Below, piece after piece: positions 23,592-31,201 of a stretch of 33,920 nt of DNA; position 1 is the stretch's first letter; each line of letters begins with the position of its first letter. The notes below the pieces were generated by a model. The model was not told where the DNA came from, did no database searches, and saw only the letters and a program-made list of their open reading frames with translations. Source of the stretch: an uncultured Saprospiraceae bacterium (GTDB lineage: Bacteria; Bacteroidota; Bacteroidia; Chitinophagales; Saprospiraceae); NCBI GenBank assembly GCA_937951685.1, contig CALFBG010000037.1:1-33920 (forward strand), given 5' to 3'. The position numbers were made by a program, and so were the translations under genes.

Positions 23592-25013
23592 TTAATATTC
23601 AAACTCCAATCTTTCGCAAGGAAATCCAAATAAACATTTTTCTTTGATAATTTCAGCAACGCGCTCCGGCACCATTTTTTCCCACCCGGATTCTCCTGCC
23701 TGCAACATTTGAAGTACTGTTTTAGAATAAACGTGTAAGTTATCCACATTAAATTTTTCGATATCCACAATTTGTTTGCTATCCATTAAATGCTTGTATA
23801 GAAAAGTAATTCCTTTTGGAACAGGCAAGTTTTTGCCCGTCATCAATTCTTCACTGCCTTCTTGCATGGCGGGATAAACGTAAATGGTCACATTCCGACT
23901 GAAGAGTTCTCCAAAACCCGTTAACAAGTTTCCATCAGAATTTTCGGCGTATTTACGATTGATAATATCTAGGATTTGCCGCACGCCCATGACAATTCCC
24001 AGTTTTGTAATTCTATAATCAGAAAGGTAAGTAATCAATTTTTGGTGTTGACCACAATTTGAAACAATTACGGTTTGTCCCAAGGCACATAAAATTTCTA
24101 CCCGATCCAGAAAGTCTTGTTCATCGAGCTCGCCACCTTTGCAAAGGTTATCTAGCGTAATCTCCGTTAGCATAAACGTATTTCTAGGATCAACGCCTTC
24201 TTTATTTCTAAACTGATTATAACTTGATTTAATCATGTCGAGGTTAACCACCGTCGTTGGGCGATAACTTCCCCGTACAACGAGCACCTGCTTTTTATAC
24301 AAAAACTCTGATGCGTGAATATTCCGACCATCCGGTCCAAACATCGCCACGTCGCTCAAACCGTGCTTGACCAACATCAGACTCAACCAACGATTATCTA
24401 AGTTTTGAAAATTGACACCATTGATCCGTACGAGGTCAATCGCAATTCTTCCGTGTAGATTATCCATCAAGGATTGTAGCATCACTTCTGCATCTTCGTG
24501 GTAATGATAGCAAGCGTAGAGTAGATTTACGCCCAAAATACCGATTGCTTGTTGTTGCAATTTGTTATCGTTATCCAACATCTTGACGTGCAGAACAATT
24601 TCGTTGGGTTCTCCTTCTGGGTCCAACTGAAAACGAATGCCCATCCATCCATTACCTTTAATTGTTTTCTGGAAATTGATCGCAGATATCGTATCCGCAA
24701 AGACAAAAAAGTTACATCCGGGTCGTTCGTTTTGCAACCGCGAAGTCATCAAATCATATTCGTGATCCAACATCTTATATAACCTAGACTCGCATACGTA
24801 GCGACCGCTAGCCTCTGTACCATAAATTTTATCAGAATACACCTTATCATAAGCAGACATCGTCTTGGCAATTGTTCCTGCCGCAGCGCCAACTTGAAAA
24901 AAGTAACGTGCTACTTCTTGCCCTGCTCCAATCTCGGCAAAAGTACCGTAGATTCGATCATCCAGATTAATCTCTAATGCTTTCTGTTCGGTCTCTAATG
25001 CCTGTCTTTCCAT
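23592..25013 (-). CDS. Conserved cytoplasmic protein of unknown function (473 aa)
   Basis: I do not assign a function. The protein has no signal peptide or membrane span and looks globular, with highly ordered, probably well-conserved segments: RIYGTFAEIGAGQEVARYFF (21-40), GTIAKTMSAYDKVYSD (46-61) and RYVCESRLYKML (71-82), plus alternating alpha/beta stretches such as ILGVNLLYACYHYHEDAEVML and VEILCALGQTVIVSNCGQHQKL. The latter suggest a Rossmann-like or hydrolase fold. I vaguely associate relatives with a nicotinate-nucleotide adenylyltransferase label. The GxFxPxHxGH and SxTxxR motifs of that family are absent, so I do not use the name. It is probably transcribed with or near the M15 gene. 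An inverted repeat lies just upstream (25038-25106). Confidence 0.85.
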   Translation of the reverse strand: MERQALETEQKALEINLDDRIYGTFAEIGAGQEVARYFFQVGAAAGTIAKTMSAYDKVYSDKIYGTEASGRYVCESRLYKMLDHEYDLMTSRLQNERPGCNFFVFADTISAINFQKTIKGNGWMGIRFQLDPEGEPNEIVLHVKMLDNDNKLQQQAIGILGVNLLYACYHYHEDAEVMLQSLMDNLHGRIAIDLVRINGVNFQNLDNRWLSLMLVKHGLSDVAMFGPDGRNIHASEFLYKKQVLVVRGSYRPTTVVNLDMIKSSYNQFRNKEGVDPRNTFMLTEITLDNLCKGGELDEQDFLDRVEILCALGQTVIVSNCGQHQKLITYLSDYRITKLGIVMGVRQILDIINRKYAENSDGNLLTGFGELFSRNVTIYVYPAMQEGSEELMTGKNLPVPKGITFLYKHLMDSKQIVDIEKFNVDNLHVYSKTVLQMLQAGESGWEKMVPERVAEIIKEKCLFGFPCERLEFEY

Positions 25014-25037
25014 ACTATTATCTATTGATCTTTATAC

Positions 25038-25106
25038 TGAAGTTATTTTAAAATAAATCGTAATACCTACACCTTCGATTTCTAACATCATTTTAAAACA
25101 ACTTCA
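25038..25106. repeat. Palindromic element carrying the GAAGTTGTTTTAAAAT motif
   Basis: TGAAGTTATTTTAAAAT (25038-25054) and ATTTTAAAACAACTTCA (25090-25106) pair with one mismatch. Directly inside, AAATCG (25055-25060) pairs with CGATTT (25076-25081). The right arm plus one flanking base on each side equals the 19-bp motif at 5762-5780 in reverse complement, and resembles the inner arms of repeat copy D. Confidence 0.6.
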
Positions 25107-25141
25107 CAAAAATAAGCCAAAAACTATGCCTGAGTAATAGG

Positions 25142-25687
25142 CTATTTATTTTTCTTGGTCGCAGCTTCTTTATCGACAATTAATGGTGCGGTACGTTCTG
25201 GGATAGTAAGCTCGTCATTGAAATTTGGGACAATTTGCTTTACGATTTCATTGTTCAATTGTGCACAATCTAGAAAATACCATCTTTTCCCCTCGTCTCT
25301 TGAGATCCCCAGCAGATAACCGTAGGTCGTAATCACCTGATCTTTCGTATCCAATACTAGTTTTTGAGAAATTAGACAGTGTAACTCTTCTCCCGCTTTG
25401 ATGGGAGCAGTCGGTTCACCAACTTCAATCGTAGTAAAGGTAATTCCTTCCTCTTTGAATTGTTTGAACTGATTTTCTAATAACTTTAACATTGCTGCTT
25501 CTCCGCCGACTAATTCAATCAAACGAGGATAAGTCTTTTCAATCATTTTTTTATGATCCAACGCTTTCATTGCTTCTACGGTTTCTTCCGCCGAAGCTTT
25601 AATCACGGCTTGCATATTCTGTGCCGATACCCCTGCATTGAATTGAAATAAAAATGCAACTAATAGTAGTAGTTTACTCAATTTCAT
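25142..25687 (-). CDS. Small secreted protein of unknown function
   Basis: A 181-residue protein with a clear signal peptide (MKLSKLLLLVAFLFQFNAGVSAQ) and otherwise unrecognised sequence. The mature part begins with helices (about 25-80, including EETVEAMKALDHKKMIEKTYPRLI), followed by strands with a TYGYLLGISRDEGKRWYFLDC stretch near 120-140. A small alpha+beta, NTF2-like or cystatin-like fold is possible but unproved. The C-terminus is lysine-rich. It is transcribed in the same direction as the 473-residue unknown, 128 bp upstream of it with a palindrome between, so the two may be separate units. Confidence 0.75.
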   Translation of the reverse strand: MKLSKLLLLVAFLFQFNAGVSAQNMQAVIKASAEETVEAMKALDHKKMIEKTYPRLIELVGGEAAMLKLLENQFKQFKEEGITFTTIEVGEPTAPIKAGEELHCLISQKLVLDTKDQVITTYGYLLGISRDEGKRWYFLDCAQLNNEIVKQIVPNFNDELTIPERTAPLIVDKEAATKKNK

Positions 25688-25807
25688 CTATTTAATTTTT
25701 ATATTTTTTACTGATTTCAATATTTTATTTCCCCATGAAGTATCAACAACTGCCCGTGATTCCCTGCTCTCAGCGATCATTCTTTGAACAGTTTTATGCT
25801 TTCAAGA

Positions 25808-25815
25808 CAAATGTA
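25808..25815 (-). promoter_or_regulatory. Possible -7 box for the small secreted protein gene
   Basis: The minus strand reads TACATTTG, a full TAnnTTTG match, about 120 bp before the ATG. The nearest TTTG-like sequence upstream is about 25 bases away, longer than the usual spacing. Confidence 0.25.
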
Positions 25816-26066
25816 CACAAAAAAGTGTTGCTTGTTAAACCAAAATATCAAACAACTTTTCTATCAACAAACAGACTAAAGTTTGATCATAAGGCTTACG
25901 ATTACAAACGCAATCCTATCTTTAGACTGCAAACAAATCTATTTAGTAACGCTGTAGCAGCCCATCTATGCTTTAAATAAATGTTAATTCTTCCCTAAAA
26001 GCGTATTTTAGGGATGCTCCCCTTTAGCTAAGCGCATTCTCTATGACATTTGATGAGATTATTTTG

Positions 26067-26074
26067 TAATTTTG
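26067..26074 (+). promoter_or_regulatory. Possible -7 box for mnmG
   Basis: TAATTTTG matches TAnnTTTG, about 130 bp upstream of the start codon. A TTTG at 26049-26052 is only 14 bases upstream, shorter than normal spacing. Confidence 0.25.
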
Positions 26075-26203
26075 TAGTCTAATCACTACTTGAGTAATTC
26101 TCCGTGTCAGGAATATAAAGATGTAGGGAAGTACTTATTTAATTTTTAGCTTTTTTAGAAACTCAATACTGCGAAGTATTATTTAAACACAGATCTTTCT
26201 ATA

Positions 26204-28069
26204 ATGTTTGCAAAATACGATGTCATTGTTGTTGGTGCCGGTCACGCCGGTTGTGAAGCTGCCGTTGCTGCTGCTAATATGGGCTCCAAAGTCTTATTAG
26301 CAACAATGAATATGAACACCATTGCACAGATGTCTTGTAATCCGGCAATGGGTGGCGTTGCGAAAGGACAAATTGTCCGAGAAGTAGACGCCTTAGGCGG
26401 TTATTCTGGAATTGTAACGGATCATACTATGATTCAGTTTAGGATGTTGAACCGCTCTAAAGGTCCCGCCATGTGGAGTCCTCGTGCTCAGAGTGACCGA
26501 ATGTTATTTGCGCAAAAGTGGCGAATGATGTTGGAAGCGCATCCTAATATTGATTTCTGGCAAGAAATGGTGACGGGTATTATCGTCAAGGATGGTCGAG
26601 CTTGCGGCGTACATACTGGAATCGGATTAGAAATAGAAAGTGACTCCGTAGTTTTAACGAACGGTACTTTTCTAAACGGTTTAATTCACATTGGCGAAAA
26701 GCAATTCGGAGGTGGTCGCGCGGGAGAACGAGCAGCCAAGGGAATCACGGAGCAACTTGTTGAGTTGGGATTCGAGTCGGGTAGAATGAAAACGGGAACT
26801 CCACCACGAGTAGATGGAAGATCACTAGACTGGGATAAAATGGAAACACAAGCTGGCGACGAAGAGCCTGCTAAATTTTCTTACACAGATACGCCACGAT
26901 TGCAAAAGCAACGACCTTGTCACGTGGCCTATACCAATAAAGCCGTACACGAAGTCTTGAAAACGGGTTTTGATCGTTCACCAATGTTTAATGGTAGAAT
27001 TCGTGGGCTTGGACCAAGATATTGTCCTTCCATCGAAGATAAAATTGAGCGTTTTGCAGATCGCGATCGACACCAATTGTTCGTCGAACCCGAAGGTTGG
27101 GATACTTGTGAGATTTACGTCAATGGTTTTTCTTCTTCTTTGCCACAAGACGTGCAGCATAAAGCCTTGCGTAAAATTGAAGGTTTTGAGCATGCGAAAA
27201 TGTTCCGGCCTGGATATGCAATTGAATATGACTTTTTTCCACCGACACAATTGAAGATGTCTTTGGAAACGCAGCACGTAGAAAATCTATTTTTTGCGGG
27301 ACAAATTAATGGTACCACCGGGTACGAGGAAGCAGCTTGTCAGGGAATGATGGCAGGCATCAACGCCCATTTAAAAGTCAAAGAAAAAGATCCGTTTGTA
27401 CTCAAACGTTCTGAAGCTTACATTGGTGTCTTGATTGATGACCTTGTCAATAAAGGTACCGACGAACCTTATCGAATGTTTACTTCGCGCGCAGAATATA
27501 GAATTTTGTTGCGACAAGATAATGCTGATACGCGCCTTACACCAATGATTGAGCAATTGGGTATCAGAGATGAAAATAATCGTACGGAGAAATTAGCGAC
27601 CAAATTAGAAGCGGTAAAAGCGATTGAAAAGTTCTTCAAGGAAACGAGTATAACGCCGGATGCGATTAATGGTTATTTGGAAAGTAAAAACTCACGACCA
27701 ATTTCACAAAAGCAAAAATTGCACAGCATTTTAGCGCGACCACACATTGATACAAAAGGCCTACGAACAGCTTTGCCTTGGGTGAATGATTTCTTGAACA
27801 AATTCGAATACGATGCGATTGAATCGTCGGAAGTCGATATGAAATATGAAGGTTATATTCGGAAAGAACAAGAAATGGTGGATAAAATGAATCGCTTGGA
27901 GCAAGTAAAGCTCACCGACAAAATTGATTACCACAATATCATTTCCTTATCTTCCGAAGCGAGGGAAAAACTTAGCTCCGTCCAACCACAAACGATTGGG
28001 CAAGCGAGTAGGATTAGTGGCGTGTCCCCTTCTGATATTTCTGTATTATTGGTACATATGGGGCGATAA
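26204..28069 (+). CDS. mnmG: tRNA uridine-5-carboxymethylaminomethyl(34) synthesis enzyme MnmG
   Basis: A 621-residue FAD enzyme that works with MnmE to place carboxymethylaminomethyl groups on wobble uridine 34 of several tRNAs (including tRNA-Gln UUG, encoded at the start of this window). The FAD-binding motif GAGHAG is at 11-16. The family signatures NPAMGGVAKGQIVREVDALGG and GTFLNGLIHIGEKQFGGGRAGE are present, as is the C-terminal helical MnmE/tRNA-binding region ending ASRISGVSPSDISVLLVHMGR. Length is standard and all segments are intact. It is monocistronic, bounded by a long divergent region and a strong terminator. Confidence 0.97.
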   Translation: MFAKYDVIVVGAGHAGCEAAVAAANMGSKVLLATMNMNTIAQMSCNPAMGGVAKGQIVREVDALGGYSGIVTDHTMIQFRMLNRSKGPAMWSPRAQSDRMLFAQKWRMMLEAHPNIDFWQEMVTGIIVKDGRACGVHTGIGLEIESDSVVLTNGTFLNGLIHIGEKQFGGGRAGERAAKGITEQLVELGFESGRMKTGTPPRVDGRSLDWDKMETQAGDEEPAKFSYTDTPRLQKQRPCHVAYTNKAVHEVLKTGFDRSPMFNGRIRGLGPRYCPSIEDKIERFADRDRHQLFVEPEGWDTCEIYVNGFSSSLPQDVQHKALRKIEGFEHAKMFRPGYAIEYDFFPPTQLKMSLETQHVENLFFAGQINGTTGYEEAACQGMMAGINAHLKVKEKDPFVLKRSEAYIGVLIDDLVNKGTDEPYRMFTSRAEYRILLRQDNADTRLTPMIEQLGIRDENNRTEKLATKLEAVKAIEKFFKETSITPDAINGYLESKNSRPISQKQKLHSILARPHIDTKGLRTALPWVNDFLNKFEYDAIESSEVDMKYEGYIRKEQEMVDKMNRLEQVKLTDKIDYHNIISLSSEAREKLSSVQPQTIGQASRISGVSPSDISVLLVHMGR

Positions 28070-28090
28070 AGAGGTTCGGTATTTAAATAA

Positions 28091-28143
28091 AAATGAGGTT
28101 TAAACATTTTCAATTAGATGAAAGTTTAAACCTCATTTTTTTG
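28091..28143. terminator. Bidirectional terminator after mnmG
   Basis: AAATGAGGTTTAAAC (28091-28105) and GTTTAAACCTCATTT (28124-28138) form a perfect 15-bp stem. A T-run follows on the plus side, and T-rich sequence follows on the minus side, so it can serve mnmG and the convergent M48-like gene. Confidence 0.87.
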
Positions 28144-28165
28144 TTATCAAATATTGTCATATTGT

Positions 28166-29011
28166 CTAGTCTAAAATATCGAGTACAAACTCTTGATACT
28201 TACCTAAAGTACTTAAATTACCGCAAGTCCCCGCATCCTCGACAGACAAGGATTCTACGTGTTCTACCCGACCGTAATAAGACGGTCTTTTGGTACTCCA
28301 ATCCGCGACTTCATTTAAGCGAATCGTGAGAATTTCGATTATACTTTTTCGATTATACTGAGAAGAGTTACAAATCAAGCTCGCCGCAAATTCATCTATC
28401 TCTCTGACTTGCTCTTCGTCAAAGTTTAATTCGCTAATGGTTCGTGCTAAGTCTCTCGCACTCGGAGTATTCACCGAGGGCAATTCCTTAATAGCTTCTT
28501 CGATCAATGAGGTGTTGTATTCATTGAGTAAGCGGTTGAATAAATAACGTTCGTCCATCAAACAAACTTCGAAGGCAAAAAGGTAGAATAATTCTGACTC
28601 ATAACGTAAGGTTTTAAGCATTCCCGTAGAGATATAGAGATTTCCTCCCGGCGCGATGAAGTTAATTGCACGCTCTTGGTCAAGGATTGTAACGGTCCAC
28701 CTTCGATCTAAATCCCAGCGATTAACATCAGGAGATTTAGTATCATTATGAGGAATATGGCTTGCTAGATTATAAAGCAACTGCGTAAAATCGTACAGCT
28801 TATCATAAGGCGCTACGTTAGGAAGAATTGGAAATTCTTCTGGAGTAGTAAGTATCGCGGCATGGATGATATTCCCCAATTTCTCCCGCTGTTGCTTACT
28901 AAACTCGCTGGGTTTAGGAGGTTCAGGCTCTACGACATTACAAGTTGCTGCCATAAAGACCATCGCCATTAGAATCATGAATACCCATGAGCTAAGGTTA
29001 GAATAGTACAT
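28166..29011 (-). CDS. M48-like lipoprotein with a degenerate zinc site
   Basis: A 281-residue exported protein that resembles periplasmic M48 peptidases of the BepA/LoiP kind. The N-terminus has a hydrophobic segment and Cys24 (MAATC), a possible lipidation site. The family pattern around the active site is recognisable: WTVTILDQERAINFIAPGGNLYISTGML (105-132) followed by a helix. At the HExxH position the sequence is FEVCL (147-151), keeping the Glu but neither His. A later Glu-rich helix (REIDEFAASLIC, 203-214) matches the third-ligand region. It is therefore probably a non-catalytic relative or a strongly diverged protease. It is convergent with mnmG. M48 homology is inferred from this pattern only. 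Confidence 0.68.
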   Translation of the reverse strand: MYYSNLSSWVFMILMAMVFMAATCNVVEPEPPKPSEFSKQQREKLGNIIHAAILTTPEEFPILPNVAPYDKLYDFTQLLYNLASHIPHNDTKSPDVNRWDLDRRWTVTILDQERAINFIAPGGNLYISTGMLKTLRYESELFYLFAFEVCLMDERYLFNRLLNEYNTSLIEEAIKELPSVNTPSARDLARTISELNFDEEQVREIDEFAASLICNSSQYNRKSIIEILTIRLNEVADWSTKRPSYYGRVEHVESLSVEDAGTCGNLSTLGKYQEFVLDILD

Positions 29012-29140
29012 TTCTGTTTTTTGTTTTGTTGCTTTTAAAATCGGTTCATAGAATTACAACGTAAATAAGTAGCAACAAAAACCTATCCAAAGTATGTTAA
29101 TTTTCGTTAAAGTATTGCTTTAAACTTAGCCTTACGAAAC

Positions 29141-29174
29141 ATGCCGAAAAGAAAATCGTAGTTCTTTTCGGCAT
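29141..29174 (-). terminator. Terminator-like hairpin after the first acyl-CoA ligase
   Basis: ATGCCGAAAAGAA (29141-29153) and TTCTTTTCGGCAT (29162-29174) form a perfect 13-bp stem with an 8-base loop, 28 bp beyond the stop codon at 29203. The following T-run on the minus strand is short (GTTTCG). Confidence 0.75.
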
Positions 29175-29202
29175 ACTCCTGAAAATGTGCGCTGATTAAT
29201 AC

Positions 29203-31026
29203 TTAGGCACCATAAATATCCTTGATCGCTTCATTGTATTTTTCCATGATGACGCGACGTTTCAATTTCATCGTTGGGGTTAATTCTGCCTGAGACCCAT
29301 CTTCTTTTGTAGGTTCCCATTTTCCATCCAGCAACTTGAATTTTTTGATTTGTTCAATGTGACTAAAGGAAGGATTACAGCCATTGATAATTTCTTGGTA
29401 CCGTTCGTTGACTTTGGGGTGATTGATAACCTCTGACAGTGAAGTCCAAGTGACATCATTACAATCGCACCAATCTTTGAGTGCTTCTTCTGCCGGAACG
29501 ATCAAAGCCGAAACGAATTTCTTTTGTTCTCCGACGACCATCATTTGTTCGATTAAGAAATCCTCTTTGAATTTGTTTTCAATTGGTGCAGGCGCCACGT
29601 ATTTTCCGCCGGAAGTTTTGAGTAATTCTTTCTTACGATCCGTGATTTTGAGGAATTTTTTACCCCCAGGACCCGTTACCAATTTTCCAATATCTCCCGT
29701 ACAGAACCACTTTTCGCCGTTGATTTCTTTGGTAACTTCTGCTGTTTTTTCTGGCTGATTATAATAGCCCATCATGACGTTGGGTCCTTTCGCTAAAATT
29801 TCGCCTTCCTCTGGTTTATAATTTCCATCTGAAGGATCAATTTTTATCTCAACGTCGGGTAACATTGGTCCAACTGTTCCCAGCATCGCACCGTTTTTAT
29901 CATAACGGTTGATGGTTAATCCCGGAGAAGTTTCCGTCAGTCCATAGCCTTCTCTAATTGGAATTCCTGCCGCCGAAAACACTCGCGCCATTTTTACGGG
30001 ACAAGGCGCAGCGCCCGTCAAGATACCTTTGATGTTGCCACCCAGTGCTTCTCTCCATTTGCTAAAAATCAATTTATCCGCAATTCCCCATTTGATACCT
30101 GCGAGTCCAGAAGGCTTTACTTCATAATCGTAATCATCCGTCAAGCTAAGTGCCCAAAAGAATAATTTTTTCTTCAAGCCAGTTAAGGCCAATCCTTTAT
30201 TGTATATTTTTTCGTAGACTTTTTCTAATAACCTTGGTACCGTAGTAAAGAAGTGAGGCTGAACGGCTCTCAAATCTCCATCTTCTCCCCCTAAATTATC
30301 CGTTCCCGTAAAAATTACCGTTACCCCATTTTGGAGATAAGAGTAAGAAGCTGAACGCTCAAAAATATGACAAAGCGGCAAGAAACTCATCACCTTTTCT
30401 CCTGGAACGACGGGCAATAATTCTTTTACCCCGCGTACATTAGAAACGATATTAGTGTGCGAAAGCATTACCCCTTTGGGATTTCCCGTGGTGCCCGAAG
30501 TATAGATCAGCGTAGCAAGGCTATCAGGGTCGACTTGTGCCATAATTGCTTTGACCTGATCCAGTCCTTCCTCCGCAAACATTTCTTCCCAGTGTGGTCG
30601 ACCTTCAAATTTATCTATGGTGAATATTTTTTCTAGACTTGGTATTGCGGGTTTTGCGGTAGTAACTTTATCATATAAATCACCTTGACCAACAAAACAA
30701 TATTTAATCGAAGCATCATTAAAGATGTATTCATATTCCCCCGAACTAATGGTTGGGTAAACAGGCACTGTAATTCCACCAACTTGCTGAATTGCCAAAT
30801 CAATTATGGTCCACTCCGGTCGATTTTTATAAACAATCAGACCAATTTTATCTCCCGGTTTGACCCCTATTTTCAGAAAGCCACAACTCATCTTATTCGC
30901 GATATTGATGATATCGTCCGTGCTATAGTATACCCATTCTCCATTATGTTTATGCCCACAAGCTTTTTCCAATGGATAATTTTCTTTCTGATAGTAGATA
31001 AAGTCAAATAATCTTTTTATTTCCAT
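29203..31026 (-). CDS. Long-chain acyl-CoA synthetase (AMP-forming), copy 1
   Basis: A 607-residue ANL-superfamily enzyme that activates fatty acids to acyl-AMP and then acyl-CoA. The ATP-binding P-loop is IYTSGTTGNPKGV (174-186). YGLTE is at 361-365, the adenylate-binding TGD at 443-445, the hinge region ITDRKKE at 461-467, and the catalytic lysine of the C-terminal domain is Lys587 in TPTMKLKRR. Length and motifs fit the FadD15-like bacterial long-chain group. The start ATG follows an AT-rich leader. It lies 175 bp downstream of a paralogue in the same direction, probably produced by tandem duplication; the two are clearly diverged. Confidence 0.93.
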   Translation of the reverse strand: MEIKRLFDFIYYQKENYPLEKACGHKHNGEWVYYSTDDIINIANKMSCGFLKIGVKPGDKIGLIVYKNRPEWTIIDLAIQQVGGITVPVYPTISSGEYEYIFNDASIKYCFVGQGDLYDKVTTAKPAIPSLEKIFTIDKFEGRPHWEEMFAEEGLDQVKAIMAQVDPDSLATLIYTSGTTGNPKGVMLSHTNIVSNVRGVKELLPVVPGEKVMSFLPLCHIFERSASYSYLQNGVTVIFTGTDNLGGEDGDLRAVQPHFFTTVPRLLEKVYEKIYNKGLALTGLKKKLFFWALSLTDDYDYEVKPSGLAGIKWGIADKLIFSKWREALGGNIKGILTGAAPCPVKMARVFSAAGIPIREGYGLTETSPGLTINRYDKNGAMLGTVGPMLPDVEIKIDPSDGNYKPEEGEILAKGPNVMMGYYNQPEKTAEVTKEINGEKWFCTGDIGKLVTGPGGKKFLKITDRKKELLKTSGGKYVAPAPIENKFKEDFLIEQMMVVGEQKKFVSALIVPAEEALKDWCDCNDVTWTSLSEVINHPKVNERYQEIINGCNPSFSHIEQIKKFKLLDGKWEPTKEDGSQAELTPTMKLKRRVIMEKYNEAIKDIYGA

Positions 31027-31201
31027 AATGTTTTATTGGTATTCAGGTTTTATTTAAAATTTAATAATGAAAATAGCTTATTTATCAAAACAATCAAAGA
31101 TATCAAATAGTTTTTTCGAGTAAAACACTATTTGTTGACAAAAGCTTTTCGCTACGGATAAGGAATATAGCGATTTCCTCCTTTTTCAAACCACCTCCTA
31201 G

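Larger units (their letters stand above)
25688..26203. other. Divergent intergenic region upstream of mnmG
   Basis: It probably carries promoters for both flanking genes. TACATTTG on the minus strand (25815 to 25808) and TAATTTTG on the plus strand (26067-26074) match TAnnTTTG. A perfect hairpin TCCCTAAAA-GCGTA-TTTTAGGGA lies at 25992-26014. An 81-codon plus-strand frame (25735-25980) exists, but its composition and lack of any recognisable motif argue against it being a gene. Confidence 0.5.

Noticed and set aside
23592..25013. Naming the 473-residue protein a nicotinate-nucleotide adenylyltransferase
   Set aside because: The nucleotidyltransferase motifs are not present in the sequence.
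25735..25980. 81-codon frame upstream of mnmG
   Set aside because: No motif, a composition unlike neighbouring genes (few acidic residues and no glycine), and it overlaps the likely promoter region of the divergent gene.
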